A DNA stretch of 64,000 bases from RPQJ01 sp963731105 (GCA_963731105.1 CAVSUM010000016.1:248001-312000), one strand, 5' to 3'. Shown: positions 27,575 to 36,919, counted from the stretch's first letter. The notes: generated by a model from the sequence alone, not told the origin. Numbers and translations: made by a program.

Positions 27575-27978
27575 TGAAAGACGATGTCCGCGGCGTCGTC
27601 CTCGCCGCCGGGGCTGCCGTCCTTGCCGAAGCTGCGCAGCGTGTACGGCTGGCCGTTCTCGCCGGGCAGCTGGTACTGGTACGGGTGGCCCCAGGGGTCC
27701 AGCGGCAGGTCGCGCGGCAGGTACGGCCCATCCCAGCCCGGACGGGTGCTTTGCCGCAACTCAGCGAGGTTCGGCGGGTAGTCGCCAAGGTCGAGGCGGT
27801 AGGTGTCGAGCGAGGTGGCCAGCATCTGCATCTGCGCCAGCGCCGTCTTGCGCTGCGACGAGCTCACCTTGGAGAACATCGTCGGCGCGACCAGCGACAG
27901 CAGCAGCCCGAGGATCACGATCACGATCAGCAGCTCGATGAGCGTGAATCCGCGCTGCAGGCGTATTCTATGGTTCAT
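27571..27978 (-). CDS. gspG: Type II secretion major pseudopilin GspG
   Basis: 135 residues. MNHRIRLQRGFTLIELLIVI is a type-IV-prepilin leader, cleaved before Phe11. PGWDGPYLPRDLPLDPWGHP, with the nearby YQYQLPGENG and SFGKDGSPGGEDDAADI, is the conserved GspG C-terminus that binds calcium. It is the first gene of the minus-strand operon; its start faces the divergent hydrolase gene across 68 bases. No prepilin peptidase (gspO) gene is in this window, so processing must rely on a gene elsewhere. Confidence 0.95.
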   Translation of the reverse strand: MNHRIRLQRGFTLIELLIVIVILGLLLSLVAPTMFSKVSSSQRKTALAQMQMLATSLDTYRLDLGDYPPNLAELRQSTRPGWDGPYLPRDLPLDPWGHPYQYQLPGENGQPYTLRSFGKDGSPGGEDDAADIVFQ

Positions 27979-28046
27979 GGCGTAAGTTCTGGAAAAACTA
28001 GGCGAAATATACCCGATTGGGTGGGTCCGTTGGAGGGCGAACATGA

Positions 28047-29720
28047 TTGCGCTGGAGCAAGGGCTTCGTTACGGTCGCGCACGGCCAGGTCCACTACCGC
28101 TGCTGTGGACGGGGCCCGCTGCTGGTCATGCTGCACGATTCGGCCCGCTCGTCGCTGCAGCATGCCGCGAGCATGGAGTGGCTGGGGGAGCACTTCACGG
28201 TCGTCGCGCCGGACCTGCCGGGCTGCGGCAATTCCACCCCGCTGCCGGTTGGACAGCGGGAAGTGCCCGATTACGCCGCGGCACTGGCGACCACTCTTGC
28301 CGCGCTCGGCGTCGAGCGCTGTTTGCTGTACGGCAACCATCACGGGGCGGCGATCGCGCTGCACTTTGCGGCCCACCATCCGGCGCGGGTGGCGTTGGTC
28401 GTGCTCGACGGCCTCGAACTGCAGGTCCCCGACGAAGGACCCGACGTGCGCGTCCCGAAGCCTGCGGGACCAGTGCCATGCGACGACGGCAGCCATCTCG
28501 CGGCTGCGTGGACGGGCGTGCTCGATGCTGCCCGCCACTGGCCAGCCCGACTCACAGCCGGGCACCGCGCGCCTTGCCGTGGCACTGCCGGACGATGCGG
28601 CGTTGCACGAATCCGCCATCGATCTGTTCATGGCGGACCAATCGACTACGGATTCGCAGCACGCAGCGCGGCGAGGCGATGCCCGGTCTGCCCTTGCCCA
28701 GCTGCACGTGCCTGCCGTCGTGCTGGACAGGCAAGACGACCATCACCGCAGGGATCTTGACCCGTTGCCGCCGCTGCCTGAAACCTGTCGCGTCGTCACG
28801 GTCGCTCCCGGTGCGATGGCCTGGCGCGCTCGGTTGCTCGATGTGCTTCGCTCGGCGCAGCCGGCGGCACAGCCTGGCAGCCGCCCACCACGGGCCAGAC
28901 GGTCGCTCCCGGCGAATGGCAACGTTACGTCGAGTTACTGCATGGCACTTTGCGGGTGCGACTGTGGAACGATCCTGCGCAGGAGCCACCGTTGCTGCTG
29001 TTGCACGACGTCCCGGGCGGATCAGCCTCGATGCGCGAACTGGCGGCGGACCTCGCCCGGACGAGGTCGGTGATCGCGCCGGACCTCCCCGGCCTCGGGG
29101 AATCGAAACCCCTGGCCTACCCGAGCCTCGGCAGCTACGTCAGCACGCTGGCCGAAATGCTCGAGGCCCTGAACGTGAAATCGCTCGACGTCGTGGCCGA
29201 GGGACTGGGCACGACGTTCGCGATTGCGCTGGCCGCGCACCGCCCGGGGCACGTGCGCCGCCTCGTGCTCGACGGCGTGTCGATGATCCACTCGCGCGAG
29301 CGGCGTCGCGTGGCGCAGCACTACTGCCCGCCCGTGGCGCCGGACCGGCACGGCGCCTACCTGCAACGACTGTGGCACCAGTTGCGCGATGCAGAACTCA
29401 GCTGGCCTTGGTTCGAGCGCGCGGCGCAGGCCGTGCGCAGCACGCCCCCCGCACTGGACCCGCAACGACGGCAGTGGCGACTGGTGGACGTGATGAAGCA
29501 GCTGCCGAGCTACGGCGACGCTGCCCGGGCTGCGCTCGAGGCGTCGGTGCGCGACCTGCTGCCGTCGGTTCCACAGCCGGTGCTGCTGTTCGACGTCACA
29601 GGCGACGTGCGGTATGCAGGCACGGCTCGCGCCGCGAGGCGCCTGGCCGACGCGCGCATCGTGCCGCGGCCATCCGCCGCGACCGAACGCGCCGCGCTGG
29701 CCAGGGCGTTCCTGGCCTGA
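28047..29720 (+). CDS. Tandem alpha/beta-hydrolase-fold protein, frameshifted
   Basis: One protein of about 557 residues if frames are joined near 28550 and 28865; otherwise two adjacent genes. Domain 1: GPLLVMLHDSARSSL, FTVVAPDLPGCGNSTPL, elbow LLYGNHHGAAIAL. Domain 2 (from about 28930): PPLLLLHDVPGGSASM, SVIAPDLPGLGESKPL, elbow VVAEGLGTTFAIAL. The usual G-X-Ser-X-G nucleophile reads GNHHG in domain 1 and AEGLG in domain 2, so neither elbow has the catalytic serine. It is divergent from the T2SS operon and ends 1 base before the stop of the opposite-strand peroxiredoxin gene. Catalytic activity is doubtful; a binding role is an inference. Confidence 0.68.
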
Positions 29721-29721
29721 G

Positions 29722-30204
29722 TCAGAGCTGGCCGAGCACGTGCTCGGCGCTCGACACCTTGAACTCGCCCGGCCCCTCGACGAACACGTCTTTCGCCACG
29801 CCGTCCTTGACGACGATCGCGAAGCGCTTGCCGCGCAGGCCCATGCCGAAACCGGTCGCGTCCATCTCGAGACCGAGCGCCTTGGCGTAGTCGCCGTTGC
29901 CGTCGGCGAGCATCAGCACCTTGTCGTCGACCGCCGACGCCTTGGCCCACGCCTTCATCACGAACACGTCGTTGACGGCCATGCAGGCGACCGTGTCGAC
30001 GCCCTTGGCCTTGAAGTCGTCCGCGTGCTGGACGAAGCCCGGCAAGTGCCGCGCGTCGCAGGTCGGCGTGAAGGCGCCGGGCACCGAGAACAGCACCACG
30101 GTCTTGCCAGCGAACAGCTGCTCGGTGCTGATCTGCTGCGGACCCTCGGGGCCCGGGGTCTTGAACGCGCCTGCAGGCATCTTGTCGCCGGCCTTGATCG
30201 TCAT
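29722..30204 (-). CDS. Peroxiredoxin (Prx5/AhpE-like, PMP20 type)
   Basis: 160 residues. A thiol peroxidase with the peroxidatic cysteine in PGAFTPTC (Cys49), preceded by VVLFSVPGAFTP and followed by FVQHADDFKAKGVDTVACM, then GLRGKRFAIVVKDGVAK. The second cysteine at VACMAVND could be a resolving residue. An AGGAGA ribosome site lies 6 bases before ATG 30204. The family detoxifies peroxides using glutathione or glutaredoxin. It is transcribed away from the repeat-bearing spacer at 30205-30624. Confidence 0.93.
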   Translation of the reverse strand: MTIKAGDKMPAGAFKTPGPEGPQQISTEQLFAGKTVVLFSVPGAFTPTCDARHLPGFVQHADDFKAKGVDTVACMAVNDVFVMKAWAKASAVDDKVLMLADGNGDYAKALGLEMDATGFGMGLRGKRFAIVVKDGVAKDVFVEGPGEFKVSSAEHVLGQL

Positions 30205-30324
30205 GTCTGCTCTCCTGTGGGAATCGAGCGTCGGGAGGACGCGATGGTAACAGTGGATCGGCGGTCGCGGCGCGACGGATTCGCTGCGTCCGCAGCTGCG
30301 TGAGTCGCTGAGCGCTTGAGCTTC

Positions 30325-30438
30325 GAGTTCGGTTCGAGAGCTCGGTCCGGCGGGACGCCGTGAATCCGTCCCTGGAGGCTCGCGCGCCGCGTCCGTGCGG
30401 CGCGACGCCCGCCGAACCGACTCTCCCGAACCGAACTC
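30325..30438 (+). repeat. Hairpin element A (conserved core with own inverted-repeat arms)
   Basis: Imperfect arms (30325-30354 and 30408-30438) flank a 53-base core (30355-30407). The core begins ACGCCGTGAATCCGTCCCTG and ends with an internal hairpin CGCCGCGTCCGTGCGGCG. The core recurs in elements B, C and D, but the arms do not. It lies with element B in a 420-base gene-free spacer (30205-30624) between the peroxiredoxin and DAHP synthase genes. Apart from the two elements and an A/T-poor stretch, nothing else was seen there. Confidence 0.8.
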
Positions 30439-30484
30439 AGGCGGTGGCAAACGCGATAGCAGGCTCGTGCGGGCGCTTGGGCGG

Positions 30485-30578
30485 CCGGGGAATGTTCGGG
30501 CGGGCGTTGCGCGACATGGACGTCGCGCACGAGCCTCCACGGACGGATTCACGGCGTCCCGCCCGGGCTTTCCCCGGT
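30485..30578 (-). repeat. Hairpin element B, inverted relative to A
   Basis: Arms 30485-30504 and 30558-30578 pair through CCGGGGAA and CGGGCGGG blocks around a 53-base core. Read on the minus strand the core gives GACGCCGTGAATCCGTCCGT then GGAGGCTCGTGCGCGACG. It is about 90% like the core of A, and placed in inverse orientation 47 bases from it. Confidence 0.75.
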
Positions 30579-30624
30579 CCGCGCGTCAGCACCGCCAACC
30601 GCGCAGCGTACGAACGCAGCGAGC

Positions 30625-31704
30625 TCAGGCCGCGGGCCCCTGCGCGAAGCGCGGTGCGGACCGCAGGCGCTGGTCGACGGACAGCAGCAGCCCCTCCGTC
30701 GTCTGCCAGTCGATGCACGCATCGGTGACCGACACGCCGTACTCCAGCTCCGCGCGGTTCGCCGGGATCGGCTGGCTGCCCCAGTGCAGGTTGCTCTCGA
30801 GCATCAGCCCGACGATCGAGCTGTTGCCCTCGAGGATCTGGTTGGCGACGTTCTCGGCGACCAGCGACTGCAGGCCCGGGTCCTTGTTCGAGTTGCCGTG
30901 GCTGCAATCGACCACGATGTTGCCGGGCAGCTCGGCCTTCTCCAGCTCGCGCTCGCACAGCGCGATGCTCACCGAGTCGTAGTTCGGGCGGCCGCCGCCG
31001 CCGCGCAGCACGAGGTGGCCGTACTGGTTGCCGCGCGTGCGGAACACGGCCGACTGGCCCTGCTGGGTGATGCCGAGGAAGTGGTGCCCGTGGCGTGCCG
31101 ACTGCAGTGCGTTGATCGCGACCGTCAGCGAGCCATCGGTGCCGTTCTTGAAGCCGACCGGCGTCGACAGTCCGCTCGCCATCTCGCGATGCGTCTGCGA
31201 CTCGGTGGTGCGCGCGCCGATCGCGGTCCAGGTCACGAGCTCCGACAGGTACTGGGGCATGATCGGGTCGAGCGCCTCGGTGGCCGCCGGCAGGCCGATG
31301 TCGGCCAGGAACAGCAGCAGCTCGCGCGCCATGCGGATGCCCTTCTCGATGTGGAAGGAGTCGTCCATGTCGGGATCGTTGATCAGGCCTTTCCAGCCGA
31401 TCGTCGTGCGCGGCTTCTCGAAGTAAACGCGCATCAGCACCAGCATGGTGCTCTCGACACGCTGGGCGAGGGCGTGCAGCCGCGTGGCGTACTCGCGCGC
31501 CGCCACCTGGTCGTGGATCGAGCACGGGCCGACTACCACGAACAGCCGCGGATCCTGCCGATCGAGGATGCGTCGCACCGCGCTGCGGCTGCGGAAGACG
31601 AACTCTTCCGCCGCCGACGGCAGCGGCATGTCGCGCTTGACCTGCTCCGGGGTCGGCAGCAGTTCGCTCGAGGCGACGTTGATGTTCTGCAGGCGTTCGG
31701 TCAT
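30625..31704 (-). CDS. aroG: 3-deoxy-7-phosphoheptulonate (DAHP) synthase, class I (AroF/G/H type)
   Basis: 359 residues. It condenses phosphoenolpyruvate and erythrose 4-phosphate, the first step of the shikimate pathway. Signatures: LFVVVGPCSIHDQVAAREYA, MRVYFEKPRTTIGWKGLIND, STPVGFKNGTDGSL, FRTRGNQYGHLVLRGGG, and VVDCSHGNSNKD. These provide the metal-binding Cys, His, Glu and Asp positions. Which amino acid inhibits it cannot be read with certainty, so the G in the symbol is nominal. It stands alone, 39 bases from the YgjP-like gene. Confidence 0.93.
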   Translation of the reverse strand: MTERLQNINVASSELLPTPEQVKRDMPLPSAAEEFVFRSRSAVRRILDRQDPRLFVVVGPCSIHDQVAAREYATRLHALAQRVESTMLVLMRVYFEKPRTTIGWKGLINDPDMDDSFHIEKGIRMARELLLFLADIGLPAATEALDPIMPQYLSELVTWTAIGARTTESQTHREMASGLSTPVGFKNGTDGSLTVAINALQSARHGHHFLGITQQGQSAVFRTRGNQYGHLVLRGGGGRPNYDSVSIALCERELEKAELPGNIVVDCSHGNSNKDPGLQSLVAENVANQILEGNSSIVGLMLESNLHWGSQPIPANRAELEYGVSVTDACIDWQTTEGLLLSVDQRLRSAPRFAQGPAA

Positions 31705-31743
31705 CGGCGTGGCACGCGGCGGTGGCTGTCAGGGCGCGACATG

Positions 31744-32505
31744 TTACGCGGGAAACACCCAGAACGGCACGTGACGCCAGCCCTTCAGCAGCTCGGCGTC
31801 GAGCGCCCGCCACTGCGGCTCGAACGACTCGACCAGCCGCCAGTAGCGCTCGGAGTGGTTCATGTGCCGGCGGTGGCACAGCTCGTGGACCATCAGGTAG
31901 CGGACGACTTCCGGTCGCTGGAACGCCAGGCAGACGTTGAGGCTGATGGTACCGGCCGCGGAGCAGCTGCCCCAGCGGGTACGCTGCCGGCGCAAGTGCA
32001 GCCGCGCGTAGTCGATGCGCAGTTCCCGTGACAGGGCGTCGAGGCGCTGGCCGAGCTCCGCGGTCGCCACCCCGCCCAGCCAGCGCATCAGCGAGCGGCT
32101 GACGGAGTGATCGGTGTGATGGGGACCGCGCAGCCGCAGCACGCCGTCACCGGCGTCGTGCACGGCGGCCCGGCCCGCAGCCTCGTACTCGACCCGCCAC
32201 TCGCGCCCGAGCAGTGCCAGGTGCACCGTCGCCGGTCGCCGCGTCGCCGCATGCGGGGCGAGCAGCGCGAACTCACGGGCGCGGCGCTCGGCCCAGTCCC
32301 GATGGCGCGCGACGAAGCGCTCGATGACCGGAATGCCGACGCCGGGTGGCACGACCACCTCGACGCGCCCGCCCGGAAAGACGCGCATCGACAACCGCCG
32401 GGCGCGCCGGCTGATGCGCACGTTCCAGCCGGGCGAAGCCTCGGCCGGTGACCATAACGGCATCTGCAGCGGATCGGCCGCCGCGCTGCCCCTTCGGCTG
32501 CGCAT
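31744..32505 (-). CDS. YgjP-like zinc metallopeptidase (DUF45)
   Basis: 253 residues. The DUF45/YgjP signature is complete: RRQRTRWGSCSAAGTISLN, then LMVHELCHRRHMNHSERYW, where HELCH and the downstream His bind zinc. The N-terminal VRISRRARRLSMRVFPGG is also typical. ATG 32505 lies 3 bases beyond the stop of the ABC permease gene, so it probably ends the exporter operon. The physiological substrate of this family is unclear. Confidence 0.9.
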   Translation of the reverse strand: MRSRRGSAAADPLQMPLWSPAEASPGWNVRISRRARRLSMRVFPGGRVEVVVPPGVGIPVIERFVARHRDWAERRAREFALLAPHAATRRPATVHLALLGREWRVEYEAAGRAAVHDAGDGVLRLRGPHHTDHSVSRSLMRWLGGVATAELGQRLDALSRELRIDYARLHLRRQRTRWGSCSAAGTISLNVCLAFQRPEVVRYLMVHELCHRRHMNHSERYWRLVESFEPQWRALDAELLKGWRHVPFWVFPA

Positions 32506-32508
32506 CGC

Positions 32509-33699
32509 CTACAGCTCCCTCAGGCCCGTCGTCACGGGCAGCCGCGCCGCACGCAGCGCAGGCAGCAGGCCGCCGACGAGGCCGAGCGCCAGCGAATAGA
32601 CGAGGCCGGTGACCAGCAGGCCCGGCGTGACCGTGAAGGCGAAAGTGACCTGGCTGAAGCTCGCCCAGTTGAGCGTCGACGCCTGGTACCCATTGAGCCC
32701 GACGTACACCAGTGCGCCGCCGACCACGCCGCCGAGCAGGCCGAGCACCACCGCCTCGAGCAGGACAGATACCACGACCGGCGCGGCTCCGAAACCAAGC
32801 GCGCGCAGCGTCGCGATTTCGCGGGTGCGCGACGATACGGCGGAATACATCGTGTTGAGGGCCGCGAAGACGGCCCCGACTCCCATCAGCACCGCGATGG
32901 TGGTGCCGAGGTAGCGGATCAGGGCCACCAGGATGCGCGACTGCTCGGCATAGAACTCGCGCTCGCTGCGCACCGAGACGTTGACGCGCGGGTCTGCGTC
33001 GAGCCACTTCTTCACGCGCCCGAGCTCTGCCGGCGACGTCAGCTGCGCGCGCACCACCTGCACGGAGTTGCCGCGCCGGTAAACGCTCTGCAGCACGCTG
33101 AGGTCGGTCCACACCTCGGACTCCGAGACGCTGCCGCCGGCCTCGAACACGCCGACCACGTGCCACCACTGCGAGCCCCACAGGACCTTGCGGCCGAGAT
33201 CGACGTTGCCGAACTGGGCGAAGGCCCCGCGGCCGACGATCACCTCGTCCTTGCCGGGCTCGAACATGCGCCCGGCGACGATGCGGAAGCCCTCGCGCAC
33301 CTGCGGCGCACGCGAGGTCACGCCGCGGAACGGCACGTTGGCGGCGGTGCCGGTGCTGCGCATCGGCAGGTCGACGATCGTGTAGAACTCGGGCGACGCC
33401 ACCGGGCCCACGGCGTCCTGCACGATGCCGGGTGCCGCGGTGATCACGTTCACTTCCTCGCGACCGAGCCCGCTCGACAGCTCGTCCGCCGAGCCGCCGC
33501 GCAGGATCAGCGCCACGTCGTCGCGGCCGGCGAGGTCGAGCGCGGCGCGGAACCCCTCGCCCATCGACAGCAGCGACACCAGCACGGCGACCACGCCGCC
33601 GATGCCCACCACCGCGACCAGCGAGGTGCCGAGCCGCGCCGGCAGGTTGCGCAGGTTCATGGCCGTCACGGCCGCGAGTTGCTGCAGCCAGCGGGTCAT
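32509..33699 (-). CDS. ABC transporter permease (FtsX/MacB-like)
   Basis: 396 residues with one N-terminal membrane helix (TSLVAVVGIGGVVAVLVSLL), a large periplasmic MacB-type core (about 60-265) and three C-terminal helices. The FtsX region carries SSRTREIATLRALGFGAAPV, the cytoplasmic loop that contacts the ATPase. It sits 6 bases after the sister permease gene. Two different permeases presumably form a heterodimer. Confidence 0.9.
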   Translation of the reverse strand: MTRWLQQLAAVTAMNLRNLPARLGTSLVAVVGIGGVVAVLVSLLSMGEGFRAALDLAGRDDVALILRGGSADELSSGLGREEVNVITAAPGIVQDAVGPVASPEFYTIVDLPMRSTGTAANVPFRGVTSRAPQVREGFRIVAGRMFEPGKDEVIVGRGAFAQFGNVDLGRKVLWGSQWWHVVGVFEAGGSVSESEVWTDLSVLQSVYRRGNSVQVVRAQLTSPAELGRVKKWLDADPRVNVSVRSEREFYAEQSRILVALIRYLGTTIAVLMGVGAVFAALNTMYSAVSSRTREIATLRALGFGAAPVVVSVLLEAVVLGLLGGVVGGALVYVGLNGYQASTLNWASFSQVTFAFTVTPGLLVTGLVYSLALGLVGGLLPALRAARLPVTTGLREL

Positions 33700-33705
33700 C
33701 GTGGA

Positions 33706-34866
33706 CTACTCACGCCGCAGCGCCTCGACGATGCGCAGCCGCATCGCCTGCGCCGCCGGCACGGCGCCGGCGACCAGGCCGAGCCCCACCATGAACACGG
33801 CGCCCATCCACATCGCATCCGCCGGTACGCGGAAGCCTGGCAGGTACTGGCGGAACACCGGCTCGAACTGCACGCCGAGCCACCAGGCCGCCGCGAGCCC
33901 GAGCGTGCCGCCGAGCACGGTGATCAGCACCGACTCGGCCAGCACCAGCCCGAGCACTCCGCCATTCGAGAAACCGAGTGTCTTGAGCACGCCGATCTCG
34001 TTGGTGCGCTCGCGTACCGACTGCGCCATGGTGTTGGCGGTCACCAGCAGCATGGTGAAGAACACCGCCGTGACGATCGCCCGCAGGATGGCGCCGATGT
34101 TGCCGACCTGGTTGACGAACGACTGCGCCATCGCCCGCTCCGACGACGTCTTGGTTTCCGCGGGCGAGTTGGCGAACTGCAGGTCGATCTGCTTGGCGAT
34201 CGCCGCCGCGCGGTCGACGTCGTCGACCTTGACCAGGTACCAGCCGATCAGGCCGCGCGCCATGCCGCGTCCTTCCTCGAAGTAGTCCTGGTGCATGATG
34301 ATCTGGCGCGTGTCGCCGCCCTGCGGCAGGTCGTAGATCGCGCGCACGGTCACGTCCCACAGGTCGGTGCCGTCGGTACGGCGCCAGATCGAGGAGCGCA
34401 GCGGCACCGCCTCGCCCACCTTCCAGCCGGTGATGTCCGCGAGCCCGCGGCCGATCATGATGCCGGAGCGGTCGGCCACCCAGGCGAGGCGCTGGTCCTC
34501 GGGCACGAGGTAGTCCGAGTAGATGCGCAGGAACGCCTCCGGCTTCACCGGGAAAGTCGGGATCTGGTTGCGCTCGTCCTGGTACCAGGCGCCGAACCAG
34601 GTCTGCGGCGTCACTTCCTGCACGCCGTCCAGCGCGCGGATGCGGTTCTCGTAGCTTTCGGGCAGCAACTGCGTGAACGACACCTTGTGCATGGTCAGCA
34701 GCCGGTCGGCACCGGCCACGTCCACGCCCGACTGCAGCGAGTAGCGCAGCGACTCGGCGAGCCCGAACAGCAGGAACGCCACCAGGATCGAGGCGACCGT
34801 GAAGAAGGTGCGCAGGCGCTTGCGGCGCAGGCTGGCGGCGAGCAGCGGCAGGTACCTGCCGATCAC
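33706..34866 (-). CDS. ABC transporter permease (FtsX/MacB-like)
   Basis: 386 residues with the same layout as its neighbour: helix FFTVASILVAFLLFGLAESL, periplasmic core, then three helices with RERTNEIGVLKTLGFSNGGV as the coupling loop. The GTG start overlaps the ATPase stop (GTGA), showing translational coupling. The two permeases are diverged paralogues rather than copies of one another. Confidence 0.9.
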   Translation of the reverse strand: MIGRYLPLLAASLRRKRLRTFFTVASILVAFLLFGLAESLRYSLQSGVDVAGADRLLTMHKVSFTQLLPESYENRIRALDGVQEVTPQTWFGAWYQDERNQIPTFPVKPEAFLRIYSDYLVPEDQRLAWVADRSGIMIGRGLADITGWKVGEAVPLRSSIWRRTDGTDLWDVTVRAIYDLPQGGDTRQIIMHQDYFEEGRGMARGLIGWYLVKVDDVDRAAAIAKQIDLQFANSPAETKTSSERAMAQSFVNQVGNIGAILRAIVTAVFFTMLLVTANTMAQSVRERTNEIGVLKTLGFSNGGVLGLVLAESVLITVLGGTLGLAAAWWLGVQFEPVFRQYLPGFRVPADAMWMGAVFMVGLGLVAGAVPAAQAMRLRIVEALRRE

Positions 34867-35549
34867 GGCGCGTCTTCCCGCAGCATGCCCTTGTCGAGGT
34901 GCACGGTGCGGTGCGAACGCTCCGCCGCGTGTGGATCGTGCGTCACCATGATGATGGTCTTGCCCTGCTCCCGGTTCAGCGCCTGCAGCAGGTCGAGGAT
35001 CGCGTCGCCGGACTTGCGGTCGAGGTCGCCGGTCGGCTCGTCGCACAGCAGCAGCGTCGGGTCGGTGACGATGGCCCGCGCGATGCCGACCCGCTGCTCC
35101 TGGCCGCCGGACAATTCGCGGGGCCGGTGCCGGGCACGGTCCGACAGGCCGACCAGCTTGAGCGCCGCCGCCGTGCGCGACGCGCGCTCCTGGCGGCTCA
35201 TGTCCTTGAGCAGCAACGGCAGCTCGACGTTGCGCTCGGCCGAGAGCACCGGCAGCAGGTTGTACATCTGGAACACGAAGCCGACGTGGTCGGCCCGCCA
35301 GCGGGCGAGCGCCCCGTCGCCCAGCTGGTCGACGCGCAGGCCGTCGACCTCGAGCATGCCCGACGTCGGGCGGTCGAGGCCGCCGATCAGGTTGAGCAGC
35401 GTCGACTTGCCGGAGCCCGACGGCCCCATCAGTGCCACGAAATCGCCCGCCTCGATGTCGAGCGACAGGCCGTCGAGCACGCGCACCACCTCGGCGCCGC
35501 GCCGGTACTCCTTGACGAGATCGCGGATGCAGACGATCGGTGGTGCCAC
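34863..35549 (-). CDS. ABC transporter ATP-binding protein (MacB/LolD type)
   Basis: 228 residues. Walker A GPSGSGKST (about 42-50), Q-loop FVFQMYNLLPVLSAERNVEL, signature ELSGGQEQRVGIARA, Walker B LLLCDEPTGDLD, and H-loop VTHDPHAAE are all intact. Length and the LLPVLSA/ERNVELPLL region fit the MacB/LolD subfamily that moves substrates from the periplasmic side. It lies between the adaptor and permease genes. Confidence 0.95.
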   Translation of the reverse strand: MAPPIVCIRDLVKEYRRGAEVVRVLDGLSLDIEAGDFVALMGPSGSGKSTLLNLIGGLDRPTSGMLEVDGLRVDQLGDGALARWRADHVGFVFQMYNLLPVLSAERNVELPLLLKDMSRQERASRTAAALKLVGLSDRARHRPRELSGGQEQRVGIARAIVTDPTLLLCDEPTGDLDRKSGDAILDLLQALNREQGKTIIMVTHDPHAAERSHRTVHLDKGMLREDAP

Positions 35550-35551
35550 GG

Positions 35552-36772
35552 CTATTGCGCCTGCAGCTCCACGCGGGCGCCGTCGCGCAGGCGCGGCGAC
35601 GGCTTGGACACCAGCGTCTCGCCGCCCTGCAGGCCGTCGAGGACCACCACCTCGCCACCGTCTGCGGCACCGAGCTTGAGGGTGCGCTGCTCCACGCGAC
35701 CGTCGCGCACCACCCAGGCGCTGGCCGACTCGCCGTCGCGCGCCACTGCGTCGACCGGGATCTTCAACGCCGGCGGCGCGGCGTCCGAGCGCGCCTCGAG
35801 GAAACGCACCTTGATGCCCATGTCGGGCAGGATGCGCGGATCGAGCTGCTCGAACGCGATGCGCACGCGCACCGTGGCTTTCTGCCGGTCGGCGGTCGGC
35901 ACGATGCTGATCACGTGGCCCGGCACCTTCCAGTCGGGATAGGCGTCGAGCGTGGCCTCGACCTTCTGGTCGTCGTGCACGCGATTGATGTACGCCTCGT
36001 TGACGTCCACCTCGATTTCGCGCGAGTCCATGTCGACGATGGTGGCGATGCCCGTGCGCGTGAAGCCGCCGCCGGCGGAGATCGGCGACACCGTCTCGCC
36101 CGGCTGCGCGTCCTTCGAGATCACCACGCCGGCAAACGGCGCACGCACCTCGAGGTCTTCAAGGCCCTGCTGGGCGACCGCGAGCCGCGCCTGGGCCACG
36201 CCGACCTCGGCCCGGGCCGACTCCAGGCGTGCCTCGAGCGCCGCCACCTCGGCCTCGGACGAGTCGAGCACGCTGCGCGACACCAGCGACTTCTCCACCA
36301 GGCTGCGGTTGCGCCCCAGGGTCTTGCGGGCATCTGCCAGCCGTACCTCGATCTCGCGCAGGCTGCGCCGGGCGGCCTCGAGGCCGCTCGCGGCCACGCG
36401 CAGGTCGGCCTGCGCCGTCGCCGGGTCGAGCCGCGCCAGCACCTGCCCGTCCTTGACCGACGCGCCTTCCTCGAACAGCACCTCGCTGATGCGCCCGGTC
36501 ACCTTGGAGCTGACCGTGGCGAGGCGGCGCGCGACGACATAGCCCGATGCGTTCAGAACCGCACCGTCCGCAGCGTCGGACGGCGACTCGACCAGCACGG
36601 TCTGCACCTGCACCGGCGTACCGAAGACGCGCCACAGCGCGACCGTGGCCAGGGCAACGGCGACCGCCAGCGCGATCCACAGGCGGCTCCGGCGCGGACC
36701 GCGGTCATAGCGCGCCGCACCGGCACCCGGCTTGCGGCGCAGACTCTCGAGGGCTTCCTGGTCGAGCGGCAT
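35552..36772 (-). CDS. HlyD/MacA-type periplasmic adaptor of the ABC exporter
   Basis: 406 residues: cytoplasmic basic N-terminus, one membrane helix (LWIALAVAVALATVALW, about 30-47), and a lipoyl-like half-motif (SGYVVARRLATVSSKVTGRI). A coiled-coil hairpin (about 120-205) and the second half-motif (LEDLEVRAPFAGVVISKDAQ) follow. The beta-barrel region has TGIATIVDMDSREIEVDVNE. It is the first gene of a five-gene minus-strand operon (adaptor, ATPase, permease, permease, YgjP). No TolC homologue is adjacent. The cargo is unknown. Confidence 0.92.
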   Translation of the reverse strand: MPLDQEALESLRRKPGAGAARYDRGPRRSRLWIALAVAVALATVALWRVFGTPVQVQTVLVESPSDAADGAVLNASGYVVARRLATVSSKVTGRISEVLFEEGASVKDGQVLARLDPATAQADLRVAASGLEAARRSLREIEVRLADARKTLGRNRSLVEKSLVSRSVLDSSEAEVAALEARLESARAEVGVAQARLAVAQQGLEDLEVRAPFAGVVISKDAQPGETVSPISAGGGFTRTGIATIVDMDSREIEVDVNEAYINRVHDDQKVEATLDAYPDWKVPGHVISIVPTADRQKATVRVRIAFEQLDPRILPDMGIKVRFLEARSDAAPPALKIPVDAVARDGESASAWVVRDGRVEQRTLKLGAADGGEVVVLDGLQGGETLVSKPSPRLRDGARVELQAQ

Positions 36773-36919
36773 TGCGGCCTCTTGCGTCTGGTTGCTGTGG
36801 TCTTGTTGCTGTTCTGCAGGGTCAGGGACGCGGCAGGCCGCGGGTCGCTACAATGCCGGATCGTCCACGGCGTCCTGCCGCCGCCGCGGCGCCGCGAACC
36901 ATATCACAGCCGCTTTGCC

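Noticed and set aside
28047..29720. Two separate hydrolase pseudogenes
   Set aside because: The linker continues in frame with one correction and both folds are complete, as with other frameshifted but conserved genes in the window. A single two-domain gene is preferred, with moderate confidence.
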